From F23-D06 sp045130275 (GTDB lineage: Bacteria; Bacteroidota; Bacteroidia; Bacteroidales; WCHB1-69), in assembly GCA_045130275.1 (NCBI GenBank), contig JBGUPL010000013.1, positions 7,088 to 71,087 on the forward strand: a stretch of 64,000 bases of DNA, read 5' to 3'. Each line of letters begins with the position of its first letter. The first letter of the stretch is position 1. A model generated the notes under the pieces. That model was not told the DNA's origin. It searched no databases and worked only from the letters and a program-made list of their open reading frames with translations. Positions 47,891-56,205 of this stretch are shown here, in pieces. Made by a program: the position numbers and the translations under genes.

Positions 47891-48559
47891 ATGAAGAACC
47901 TTATTCATACCGCTATCATCGCTGTCACCCTGCTGACTGTCGCGTCATGCACGCACACGGAGACCACCTACTACCCTGACGGGAGCACCGAATCCGTTAT
48001 CCAATACCGCGGAAAGAAAGAACACGGGAAGACCGTCTATTTTTACCGGAGCCCCAACACGGTGGAAATGGAGGTGGAAATGCGCGACGGGAAGCGCAAC
48101 GGGGAGTTCCGACGCTATTTCAAGAACGGGACATTGGACACCTACTGTGTCTATGTGAACGATTCCATCGAAGGACCCGAGATCTTGTATTCCGCCAACG
48201 GCTGCAAAAGCCAGGAATACACATACGTTCATGGGCGGAAAAACGGCCCTCACAAAGCCTATCACCTTGACGGAAACATCAAAATCGAAGGAGGTTTCAA
48301 GGACGACCTTTTCGACGGGCCGTGGACTTACTATGACGAGCGTGGAGTGCCGGTGGGTGAGGGAACCTTCCGGAACGGCACCGGCGAAGTCACCTTTTAC
48401 GACAAAAACGGCCGCCCGCTGCGCACCACCCATTACGAAAACAACCTGAAGAACGGGCCTGAAACCTACTTCACCCCTTCCGGCGAGGTGTTCCGCACCA
48501 TCATTTTTAAAGACGACCGCATTGTCAGCCAAGAAGTTGACTCTACCCTGATTCCATAA
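47891..48559 (+). CDS. MORN/YwqK-repeat lipoprotein
   Basis: 222 residues from the ATG at 47891. The start gives MKNLIHTAIIAVTLLTVASC, a lipoprotein signal with the lipobox Cys; the longer frame to 47861 crosses the promoter. The rest is a run of MORN-type repeats as in proteins annotated 'toxin-antitoxin system YwqK family antitoxin' (GKREHGKTV-type turns, GKRNGEFRRYFKNG, GRKNGPHKAY, LKNGPETYF). That annotation name is historical; no toxin gene is next to it. It is likely anchored in the periplasm or outer membrane. Three bases before the OstA-like gene. Confidence 0.85.
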   Translation: MKNLIHTAIIAVTLLTVASCTHTETTYYPDGSTESVIQYRGKKEHGKTVYFYRSPNTVEMEVEMRDGKRNGEFRRYFKNGTLDTYCVYVNDSIEGPEILYSANGCKSQEYTYVHGRKNGPHKAYHLDGNIKIEGGFKDDLFDGPWTYYDERGVPVGEGTFRNGTGEVTFYDKNGRPLRTTHYENNLKNGPETYFTPSGEVFRTIIFKDDRIVSQEVDSTLIP

Positions 48560-48562
48560 CCC

Positions 48563-50095
48563 ATGAGAAAACTGTCCGTCATATTTCTCCTCATCCTCCT
48601 GTTCGCCAGTGCGACGTATGGGCAAGGTGGCCGCAAAATCCTTTACCGGGCGGACATGGGGTACTATGACGAGGAATTTCTCCCCGGAGCGCAACGGCTC
48701 ATCGGACACGTGAAGTTCGCCCAGGACAATGTGGTGGGCTACTGCGACAGCGCTTATCTCTACGAAGCGGACAATTACCTCATCGCCTTCGGGAGCCCCG
48801 TGCGGTTCATCATCAGTGACTCCATCAACCTGTTCGGGCGACGGGCCACCTACGACGGGGAAATCCGCCAGGCCTCCATCTCCGGCAATGTACGGTTGGA
48901 AAACGGCAAGTCCTATCTTCTTTCTGACAGCCTTTTCTACGACCTGAACACCGACTGCGGCTATTACACGACCGGCGGGCAAATCTTCAACGATGACGAC
49001 ACCCTCACCAGCCGTATCGGAAAATACTACACCAACACCGACGATGCCTATCTCCACGAGGATGTTCTGCTGCGCAGCAGCCGATACCAGATGGATTGCG
49101 ATTCCCTGCGCTACAATGCCAGCAGCAAAATCGCCTACTTCATCTCCCCAACCCACCTCGTCAACGAGGAAAACACCATCTTCACCGATCGGGGGTTCTA
49201 CAATACCAACACCGATATCTCCGTGCTTTACGGCAATGTGAAACTTTTGGGCGAGAAACAGCAGCTCTTCGCCGACAGTCTTTTCTACGACCAAAATCTG
49301 AAATTCGGAAAAGCCTGGTACAATGCCACTTACATTGACACATCCAACCATATTATCCTTAAGGGGAATTATATTGAACACCATGAGAAAGGCGGCACAT
49401 CCATCGCCACTGACAGCAACCTGCTCATCTACATTGACGACAACAAGGACACCCTTTATCTACATTGCGACACGCTGAAAGTCGATTTCGACACCGCCTC
49501 GAATCCCACCCTGGTGCGCGCCTATTTCCATACCAAATTCCTGCACAAGAACATCCAAGGGGCATGTGACTCCATGACCTACAATGTGAAGGACTCGTTG
49601 TTGGTAATGTACTACAACCCTGTCTTCTGGTCCGACAACTACCAGCTCTCCGGCGACACTGTGCGTTTCTGCATCATCGATTCCGTACAAAGCACCATCG
49701 AACTCTGCCGCTCCGGTTTCATTGTCGGCGGACTTTTCAGAGACACGGAGTTCAACCAGATCAAAGGTCTGAATATCAAAGGGTTTATGGAGGACACCTA
49801 CTTGCAAAGGGTGGATATAATAGGCAATGCGGAATGCGTTTACTATATCCAGGAAGAAGACAGCTCCCTCATAGGGATCAACACGTCCATCACAAGCGAA
49901 ATGCGTATCTATCTGGACAGCAATCACATACAACAGATCCGTTACTTTGATTCCCCCAATGGGAAAGTACATCCGGACAAACAGATGACTGAGAAAGACC
50001 GCAAGCTTCAAGGATTCCGCTGGTTAGACGCCTATCGCGCCCGAAAACCCGAAGACCTTTTCATAATGCCTGTCCCGAGGCTAATTGACAATTGA
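48563..50095 (+). CDS. OstA/LptA-like periplasmic protein
   Basis: 510 residues with a signal peptide (MRKLSVIFLLILLFASATYG, then Gln). The body is a repeating beta pattern (YCDSAYLYEADNYLIAF, LLSDSLFYDLNTDCGYY, LFADSLFYDQNLKFGKAWY) typical of the OstA-like beta-jellyroll that carries lipopolysaccharide across the periplasm. Bacteroidota often have such a long OstA-like protein apart from canonical LptA. A role in outer-membrane lipid transport is inferred from fold. Ends in LIDN next to a tandem array. Confidence 0.8.
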   Translation: MRKLSVIFLLILLFASATYGQGGRKILYRADMGYYDEEFLPGAQRLIGHVKFAQDNVVGYCDSAYLYEADNYLIAFGSPVRFIISDSINLFGRRATYDGEIRQASISGNVRLENGKSYLLSDSLFYDLNTDCGYYTTGGQIFNDDDTLTSRIGKYYTNTDDAYLHEDVLLRSSRYQMDCDSLRYNASSKIAYFISPTHLVNEENTIFTDRGFYNTNTDISVLYGNVKLLGEKQQLFADSLFYDQNLKFGKAWYNATYIDTSNHIILKGNYIEHHEKGGTSIATDSNLLIYIDDNKDTLYLHCDTLKVDFDTASNPTLVRAYFHTKFLHKNIQGACDSMTYNVKDSLLVMYYNPVFWSDNYQLSGDTVRFCIIDSVQSTIELCRSGFIVGGLFRDTEFNQIKGLNIKGFMEDTYLQRVDIIGNAECVYYIQEEDSSLIGINTSITSEMRIYLDSNHIQQIRYFDSPNGKVHPDKQMTEKDRKLQGFRWLDAYRARKPEDLFIMPVPRLIDN

Positions 50096-50103
50096 TAATC
50101 CAA

Positions 50104-50180
50104 ATCACTATTCACCAATCACTAATCACTATTCACTGCTCACTGATCACTGCTCACTGATCACTAGTCACTAATCACCA
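50104..50180. repeat. Eleven-unit 7-bp tandem array upstream of uvrC
   Basis: Eleven consecutive heptamers of the TCAC-containing type ATCACTA / TTCACTG / CTCACTG / GTCACTA, 77 bases in perfect 7-bp register. It ends 15 bases before the uvrC start and fills nearly the whole 100-base gap. Confidence 0.95.
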
Positions 50181-50195
50181 ATCGCCCCCATCCCA

Positions 50196-51977
50196 TTGAA
50201 AGAGACTCCAAACAATATCAAACTGATACTGAGATCTTTGCCGGAGAAGCCTGGTGTTTACCGCTTCTACGATGACAAGGGCACGGTGATTTATGTGGGC
50301 AAGGCAAAGCGGCTGAAGCGGCGGGTTTCCTCCTACTTCAACAAAGAGCATGACTCTGCCAAGGTGCGGATGCTGGTCACGAAGATCCGCGACATCCAGA
50401 CCGTAGTGGTGGACACGGAGTGGGAGGCTTTGTTGCTGGAAAACAGCATGATCAAGGAATTCAAGCCGAAATACAACATCATGCTGAAAGACGACAAAAC
50501 CTATCCATGGATTGCCGTCACGAAAGAGCCGTTTGCAAGGATCTTCCCCACCCGCAGGCCCGACCCCGCCACCATGCATCTTTTCGGGCCCTATTCTTCT
50601 GTGAAACAGATGAATATCCTGCTCGACCTCATCTACGGGCTATTTCCGATACGGAATTGCAAGATATTGAAGAACAATGACCGTCCGTGCATGCAGTACC
50701 AAATCAAAAAATGCGCTGCTCCCTGCTGCGGACTCATCACTGCCGAAGAATACAGGCAGAATATCGACCAAGCAACGCAAATCATCAAAGGGAACCGCAA
50801 AGAGGTGATCCGGCAGTTGCGTGAGGAGATGATGGGCTATGCCGACGAATGGAAATTCGAGCAAGCCGCCGAAGTGAAGCGCAGAATCGATGCTTTGGAG
50901 ACCTTCATTGGCAAATCCGTCGTGGTGAACCCCTCGCTCACCGACATGGATGTCTTCGGGATGGAGGAAGACGACAACTGCGTGTACGTCAGTTTTTTAC
51001 GTGTTTTGGACGGAGCGGTGGTGCAGGCGCAGACCCTCGAAATCGACAACCGTTTGGAGACCACCCGCGAAGATGCGCTTTGGACAGCCATCCTGGAGAT
51101 CAGGGAACGTTTGGGAAGTCTCTCCCCCACCCTGCTGGTGCCCTTCACGCCGGAAATCGCCCCCGACGACTGGGACCTGCAAGTGCCGCAACGTGGCGAC
51201 AAGCGCAAACTGTTGGAGTTGGCCGTCCGCAACGCGCACTTCTATATGCTGGAAAAGAAAAAACGGCAAGACCTCGCGGATCCCGAACGACGTAACATCC
51301 GGGTACTGCAGGCGCTCCAAGACGCTTTAGGCATGAAGACTTTGCCGCGACGTATCGAATGCTTCGACAACTCCAACACCCAAGGCGAGGAGCCCGTGGC
51401 CGCGATGAGTTGCTTCATCGACGGCAAGCCCGCCAAAAGCGAATACCGGCACTTCAACATCAAGACTGTGGTCGGTGCCGACGACTTCGCCTCCATGGAA
51501 GAGGTCATCTACCGCCGCTACCACCGGTTGCTGGAGGAGGAAAAGCCGTTGCCAGACCTGGTAGTCATCGACGGCGGCAAAGGGCAGCTCCACGCCGCCT
51601 GGAACGCCATCCAAGCCCTCCACATCGAAGACCGCCTTATGATGGTGGGCATCGCCAAACGGTTGGAGGACATCTACAAGGTGGGCGACGACCTGCCCGT
51701 CTATATCGACAAACGCTCCGAGGCGCAGAAACTGCTGCAGCACGTGCGCGACGAGGTGCACCGCTTCGGCATTACCCATCACCGCAAACGCCGCAGCAAA
51801 ACCAGCATCGCCTCCATCTTAGATGACGCGCCCGGCATAGGTAAAACACTCAAGACCAGACTGTTGAAAGAATTCAAGAGCGTATCGAAAATCAAAGCCG
51901 CCAACGAGACCGAACTCGCCGCAGTCATCGGTCCGAAGAAAGCCGCGGACCTCAAGGCATATCTGTTAAAGGTTTAG
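50196..51977 (+). CDS. uvrC: Excinuclease ABC subunit C
   Basis: Incision nuclease of nucleotide excision repair. 593 residues from a TTG start at 50196 (KETPNNIKLILRSLPEKPGVYRF); no ATG is available nearby and the homology begins here. The GIY-YIG domain (GVYRFYDDKGTVIYVGKAKRLK) is followed by Cys-containing MQYQIKKCAAPC, a UVR motif (about 205-240), the RNase H-type nuclease (ECFDNSNTQGEEPVAAM, VVIDGGKGQL) and a C-terminal helix-hairpin-helix. The last codons (Lys-Val-stop) lie within a 7-bp tandem array. Confidence 0.96.
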   Translation: MKETPNNIKLILRSLPEKPGVYRFYDDKGTVIYVGKAKRLKRRVSSYFNKEHDSAKVRMLVTKIRDIQTVVVDTEWEALLLENSMIKEFKPKYNIMLKDDKTYPWIAVTKEPFARIFPTRRPDPATMHLFGPYSSVKQMNILLDLIYGLFPIRNCKILKNNDRPCMQYQIKKCAAPCCGLITAEEYRQNIDQATQIIKGNRKEVIRQLREEMMGYADEWKFEQAAEVKRRIDALETFIGKSVVVNPSLTDMDVFGMEEDDNCVYVSFLRVLDGAVVQAQTLEIDNRLETTREDALWTAILEIRERLGSLSPTLLVPFTPEIAPDDWDLQVPQRGDKRKLLELAVRNAHFYMLEKKKRQDLADPERRNIRVLQALQDALGMKTLPRRIECFDNSNTQGEEPVAAMSCFIDGKPAKSEYRHFNIKTVVGADDFASMEEVIYRRYHRLLEEEKPLPDLVVIDGGKGQLHAAWNAIQALHIEDRLMMVGIAKRLEDIYKVGDDLPVYIDKRSEAQKLLQHVRDEVHRFGITHHRKRRSKTSIASILDDAPGIGKTLKTRLLKEFKSVSKIKAANETELAAVIGPKKAADLKAYLLKV

Positions 51978-52011
51978 GGTTTAGGGTTTAGGGTTTAGAG
52001 TTTAGAGTTTA
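51970..52011. repeat. 7-bp tandem array at uvrC stop codon
   Basis: Six heptamers: AGGTTTA, GGGTTTA three times, GAGTTTA twice. The uvrC TAG stop is inside the first two units. Confidence 0.93.
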
Positions 52012-52028
52012 AGATATTACGAAAGATT

Positions 52029-53762
52029 ATGATTTATATGAACCGTTTTTCCAAAAGGGCTGTAAGCCCGAAACACGTCAACCCGACGCGCCGCGCTGGG
52101 ATCATTACCCTCTTCGCCATCCTCATCGCCGTCACGGCCATGGCGCAAAACCAAAAGCTCACCTATCCCGAAACCTACATCGAGACCGTGGTGGACGCCG
52201 CCACGCTGAGCTCGCTGTCGCACGACTTTTCCGTGGACCACGTGAGCCGCAACAACGACGGCACTTTCAACACACGCATCTACCTGTCGTACAGGGATTT
52301 CGACAGTTTTCTATCGAAAAACATTCCCTTCACGACCGTACCGCAGACCCGTGCCTTTGTGCAAATGGCGCAGAACTATGCGCAGCTGACCAGCAGTTGG
52401 AACCGCTACCCGACCTACAGCACTTATCTTGCCGCGATGGACACCTTCCGCACGCGCTACCCACAGCTGTGCGAAATCGACACCATCCTGGACAACACCC
52501 CTGATCACCACAAGATCCTGGTGGCGCACATCAGCAACAACCTCAGCGACCGCGAGGGCAAGCCCTCCGTCTTCTACACCTCCACTATCCACGGCGACGA
52601 GGTGCTCGGGTACTATATGATGCTGAGACTTATCGACTATCTTCTAACAAATTACAACTCAAATACATACGTCACTGATTTAGTCAACAGCATCGACATT
52701 TGGATCTGTCCGTTGCACAACCCTGACGGCACCTACTACACCTCTGACAACCAAATCAACAGTTCACCGGTCTCCATTCGATCGAACCTCCACGGCGTGG
52801 ACCTGAACCGGTCGTTCCCGCAGGTGGGGCAAACTCCAGCCAAGGAAAACGAGGACGAACCTGAGGTGCAAGCGATGATGCAGTTCATGCAGGCTCACGA
52901 CTTCACCTTGGCGGCCAACTTCCACGGGGGTGCAGAGGTATTCAACTACCCATGGGACACTTGGACCAGCTGGCAGCACAGCCACGCTGACGCCGCTTGG
53001 TGGGCATTTGTCGGCCACCGGTTCGCCGACACGTGCCAGTACTACAACTCCAACTACATGAACGAGGAAAACGACGGCATCACGGAGGGCGGCGACTGGT
53101 ACGTCATCACCGGCTCCATGCAGGACTACCACAACTGGTATCTTGGCACACGCCACGTAACCATCGAAGTCGGCGACAACAAAGTGCAATCCACCAACTC
53201 CTTGCCGAATTACTGGGGCTACATCAAGCAAGCGCTGCTGAATTTCATCGCCGAGGCGGACAACGGTATCCACGGCAGGGTCACCGACTCGCTAACCGGC
53301 GAACCGTTGGAGGCGCTCGTTTATATCGCCAATCACGACCTCGATCACTCCTACGTGGAGTCCTCCCTGCCCTATGGCGACTATCACCGTCCCATCAAGG
53401 CCGGTCAGTACGCTGTCACCTACTCGGCGGAGGGTTACCTACCCAAAACCATCGTCACCACCATTGCCGACGGCCAAAAATTAGTGCAGAATGTGCAACT
53501 GACCAAGAGTGTCGGCATTGACAGCTACGAAAACCGCGTGACCGTTTATCCGAACCCTGCAAAGGAGATTGTCAATGTACAATGTACAATGAACAATGTA
53601 CAAAGCGTTGAGGTGTTCGATGTATATGGTAAATTGTTGCAAATTGTACCGGTCACCTCCGAAATCACACCGATCAACATCTCCGGCCTGGCCGACGGCA
53701 TGTATTTCGTTCGCGTGGCCACTGAGGCAGGCACAGTGACCAAGACTTTCGTGAAGAAATAG
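52029..53762 (+). CDS. Secreted M14 zinc carboxypeptidase with T9SS sorting domain
   Basis: 577 residues; Met at position 1 or 4 are both possible starts. Signal region ends VTAMA, then Gln. The peptidase domain (about 125-410) has the M14 zinc motif STIHGDEVLGYYMM, the substrate-binding HNPDGTYY and GVDLNRSFP, a second zinc ligand in ANFHGGAEVFNYPWD, and the catalytic Glu region HVTIEVGDNK. A carboxypeptidase-regulatory-like beta domain follows (GIHGRVTDSLTGEPLEALV), then a type A sorting domain (VYPNPAKEIVNV). A 7-bp array is translated inside the sorting domain (QCTMNNVQS). Predicted extracellular or surface enzyme. Confidence 0.9.
   Translation: MIYMNRFSKRAVSPKHVNPTRRAGIITLFAILIAVTAMAQNQKLTYPETYIETVVDAATLSSLSHDFSVDHVSRNNDGTFNTRIYLSYRDFDSFLSKNIPFTTVPQTRAFVQMAQNYAQLTSSWNRYPTYSTYLAAMDTFRTRYPQLCEIDTILDNTPDHHKILVAHISNNLSDREGKPSVFYTSTIHGDEVLGYYMMLRLIDYLLTNYNSNTYVTDLVNSIDIWICPLHNPDGTYYTSDNQINSSPVSIRSNLHGVDLNRSFPQVGQTPAKENEDEPEVQAMMQFMQAHDFTLAANFHGGAEVFNYPWDTWTSWQHSHADAAWWAFVGHRFADTCQYYNSNYMNEENDGITEGGDWYVITGSMQDYHNWYLGTRHVTIEVGDNKVQSTNSLPNYWGYIKQALLNFIAEADNGIHGRVTDSLTGEPLEALVYIANHDLDHSYVESSLPYGDYHRPIKAGQYAVTYSAEGYLPKTIVTTIADGQKLVQNVQLTKSVGIDSYENRVTVYPNPAKEIVNVQCTMNNVQSVEVFDVYGKLLQIVPVTSEITPINISGLADGMYFVRVATEAGTVTKTFVKK
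53573..53600. repeat. 7-bp tandem array inside carboxypeptidase gene
   Basis: Four heptamers CAATGTA (one CAATGAA) in frame within the sorting domain, just after the YPNPA motif. Confidence 0.85.
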
Positions 53763-53764
53763 GG

Positions 53765-53796
53765 GGTTAGAAGGTTAGAGGGTTAGAAGGTTAGTA
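53765..53796. repeat. 8-bp tandem array after carboxypeptidase
   Basis: Four octamers GGTTAGAA / GGTTAGAG, starting two bases after the stop codon. Same unit family as 24433-24512, opposite orientation. Confidence 0.9.
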
Positions 53797-54029
53797 GTTA
53801 ATGGGTTGTTGGTTAAGGGGGTTGAATTGAACCCGATTGGACTTGCAGTCAGTATCCGCTACTATTATTCACAATAAAAAAAGCAATAATATAGAAGTTG
53901 ACCGGCTGTCTGTTTTGCAGTTAATACAGATTAGCACTTGTTATAGTTGAAAACATGGGCATTCCCGTTTCTTATAATGAGCTGACGCACAATATTTTCT
54001 TTGTCCGCACAGCCGGACCCCAAAAAGTT

Positions 54030-54227
54030 CCCCTTCTTTTTAAGAAGGGGTGGCCGCAGGCCGGGGTAGTAATATAAAGAATATGAATACCCTAGCAGAA
54101 AAATATAACCATTACCCACACTATTGGAAACAAGGAAATCCCATCCGCAACCTTTATGCAAATATGGAATTATCATCCATATTAACTACCCCGCCCTTTG
54201 GGCACCCCTTCTGAGAATCAGAAGGGG
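54030..54227. mobile_element. MITE/REPIN-like composite inverted element
   Basis: About 198 bases with mirror-image ends. Left end: hairpin CCCCTTCTT-TTT-AAGAAGGGG, small stem GGCCGCAGGCC, then GGGGTAGT. Right end, inverted: ACTACCCC, small stem GCCCTTTGGGC, then hairpin CCCCTTCTGA-GAA-TCAGAAGGGG. The central 100 bases are AT-rich and non-coding. This is the architecture of paired REP elements or a MITE moved by a transposase elsewhere. Confidence 0.6.
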
Positions 54228-54326
54228 AATTGGCGCCTCGTGGCACGGAAGTGCCACCGTATGATGGGAGAGGTTGTCGTCCCGGTCTTATTTGTCTTTT
54301 TGGGTCAACATCTATATCATTGCCAT

Positions 54327-54359
54327 AAAAAAAGCCCGACCATGATGTCGGGCTTTTTT
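54327..54359. terminator. Bidirectional terminator
   Basis: AAAAAAGCCCGAC-CATGAT-GTCGGGCTTTTTT: an 8-bp GC stem with A and T tracts on each side, 26 bases downstream of the Omp28-like stop on the minus strand. A classical intrinsic terminator. Confidence 0.9.
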
Positions 54360-54384
54360 ATATCAATAACGAAATAAAGGGGTC

Positions 54385-56109
54385 TTACTTCTTGACGATC
54401 TTGTGCATGGAGGTTCCATTATCGGTCGTCAGTTTCAAGGTATAGACACCGTTGGCAAGACTCTTCAGGGAGATGCTGTTCACGTCGCCGGACTCAGCCT
54501 TCACCATTTGACCCTGCATGTTGAAGATTTCAACACGTTGGACATTCGAGGTGGAATTGATGTTGATCATATCCGTGGCAGGGTTAGGATAGATAACCGT
54601 CACGCTTTCAAGCGTCTCAACACCAGCAGGATAGGTCACATTGATCATATAGGTTGCCTGGCTACCGAACTTACCATTGTCTCTGAAAATCTGGGTGCCG
54701 TCCTCAGCATTAAGTTTGAAAAAGCCGAGACCGTAATTGGTGTTAATACCATCACCATATTCGTCATAGACTTCCAAACGATAGCAACCGGTGGTGGTAG
54801 GACGGAACGGGTATTCATACGTGTGGGAGCCGGACAGTTCATGGCCTTCGCCACCGTCGGAAAGAACCACTTCGCCATTAGGATCAAAGAACTTAAAGGA
54901 AGTTTCATCACCGTATTGGTCAGTTCTGAGGGTGAAGGTCATTCTACCACCGCCCTCATAAGCATTCTTCTTGAAGGTCAAGGATTTGGGGAGAATAGTG
55001 ATGCTTTCATCGTTAATCTTAGTGATTTGGATAGTCAACGTGTTATCCACACCATTCAAGATGGTCAATTCAGGAAGATTGATGATATCCTCGTGCATTG
55101 AAGGAATGCTTCCATTCCACGTGTTCGTATAGGTTGTTCCATTCAACGTGTAAGTATAAGTGACTGATGTCACCGTTTGAGCGCCCATGTTTTTGAATTT
55201 GAAATAGGCATTCGTATAATTGTCGCAAGAGGTGTTCGGGACCTCAACAACCTTGATCAGACGTCCGTCAAGAGGAGTGGTGACATTGAGGTGTTCGATC
55301 GGAACCTCAATACCGGTGAGAACTTCCTGGTGACCTTCACAAACGAAAGCGATGAAAGAGAGATTCGACAAGACCGCATCGATAGGATTGGGCGTACCGA
55401 GCTGTGCAGGAATCACGTACTCGTAGTTTTTCTCCACCAGTGTTCCAGGAGTGATATTGTCGATTGTCTCGCCCCATTGTCCGGTAATCAGATGGCGAAG
55501 CATATGCATGTGGCAGTATTGGTTGCCCACCATTTGGTCAGGATTCCACGTGGCACCGCCCGTTTGAGAACCCATCACATAGTCTTGGATGATGGCAACG
55601 TTCAACGCATTGGTCGAAACCGTTTGTGTGCCAGTGTAGTACAGTTGGACACGAATGTTCAATGTACGTGTAGCCCAATCCAGGGTGCCTTCAGCAGCGA
55701 TGTTGACCGGGGAGGCCATTCCCATGATGGTATTGGCAGCAGCAGCCCATTGATTTCTGCTAAGCTCAGTAACGCCACCACTGAAAACATGACGGTTAAC
55801 AGTACCGGCGGGGTAGCCAGTCAAACCCGTCTGGTCGGCCAGAGCAGTACCGAATGCGGTGGTATAGTTATTGTCTGCATAGTAACCTTCATGCACATTG
55901 ATGATGTTCACTCTTTCGGGATACGCATCTTTGAGCTCATTGGCTCTCTTGTGTCCATCAGGACAATATTGGCAATAAATACCCGTGTACTCCTCGAGAA
56001 GCACATTGCGGTTGGAAGGGGTCAAAGACACAATCGTGTCAGTAACTTGCGCGGAAGTGACCAGGCTGGTCAGCAACGCAGCAACTAAAATAAGTAACGT
56101 TTTCTTCAT
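54385..56109 (-). CDS. Omp28-related T9SS cargo protein
   Basis: 574 residues from the ATG at 56109 (MKKTLLILVAALLTSLVTSA, then Gln); the frame extends to 56178 but the promoter element lies in that extension. An Omp28-type thioredoxin-like N-terminal domain has the CxxC-like YCQYCPDGHKRANEL near residue 50. A beta region follows, then a domain with DEYGDGINTNYGLGFFKL, and a type A sorting domain (VIYPNPATDMINI, LANGVYTLKLTTDNG). Omp28 of Porphyromonas gingivalis is a surface lipoprotein-like adhesin; here the protein is predicted to leave through type IX. Confidence 0.87.
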   Translation of the reverse strand: MKKTLLILVAALLTSLVTSAQVTDTIVSLTPSNRNVLLEEYTGIYCQYCPDGHKRANELKDAYPERVNIINVHEGYYADNNYTTAFGTALADQTGLTGYPAGTVNRHVFSGGVTELSRNQWAAAANTIMGMASPVNIAAEGTLDWATRTLNIRVQLYYTGTQTVSTNALNVAIIQDYVMGSQTGGATWNPDQMVGNQYCHMHMLRHLITGQWGETIDNITPGTLVEKNYEYVIPAQLGTPNPIDAVLSNLSFIAFVCEGHQEVLTGIEVPIEHLNVTTPLDGRLIKVVEVPNTSCDNYTNAYFKFKNMGAQTVTSVTYTYTLNGTTYTNTWNGSIPSMHEDIINLPELTILNGVDNTLTIQITKINDESITILPKSLTFKKNAYEGGGRMTFTLRTDQYGDETSFKFFDPNGEVVLSDGGEGHELSGSHTYEYPFRPTTTGCYRLEVYDEYGDGINTNYGLGFFKLNAEDGTQIFRDNGKFGSQATYMINVTYPAGVETLESVTVIYPNPATDMININSTSNVQRVEIFNMQGQMVKAESGDVNSISLKSLANGVYTLKLTTDNGTSMHKIVKK

Positions 56110-56156
56110 ACTTTTGATTAATTTTATGTGAATACTACTTTCAAAAATCAAACCTG

Positions 56157-56164
56157 CAAAAATA
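56157..56164 (-). promoter_or_regulatory. Bacteroidota -7 element (Omp28-like gene)
   Basis: TATTTTTG on the minus strand, 48 bases upstream of the start at 56109. Confidence 0.5.
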
Positions 56165-56205
56165 CATTTTTGTTTCAAAAAATCAAGTCGAACTACAAAT
56201 ATATT

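Larger units (their letters stand above)
53763..54384. other. Repeat-dominated intergenic region
   Basis: 622 bases between the plus-strand carboxypeptidase and the minus-strand Omp28-like gene. It holds an octamer array (53765-53796), a composite inverted element (54030-54227), a further hairpin GTGGCAC-GGAA-GTGCCAC (54240-54257) and a terminator (54327-54359). The stretch 53830-54029 shows nothing I can name. The 81-codon frame on the minus strand at 53931-54176 crosses the hairpins and is not accepted. Confidence 0.75.

Noticed and set aside
47891..48559. Toxin-antitoxin locus suggested by the YwqK family name
   Set aside because: Neighbours are an OstA-like protein and tRNA-Pro; no toxin-like ORF is present and the protein is a MORN-repeat lipoprotein.
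53931..54176. 81-codon minus-strand ORF
   Set aside because: It runs through the hairpins of the composite inverted element and has no recognisable sequence or promoter.
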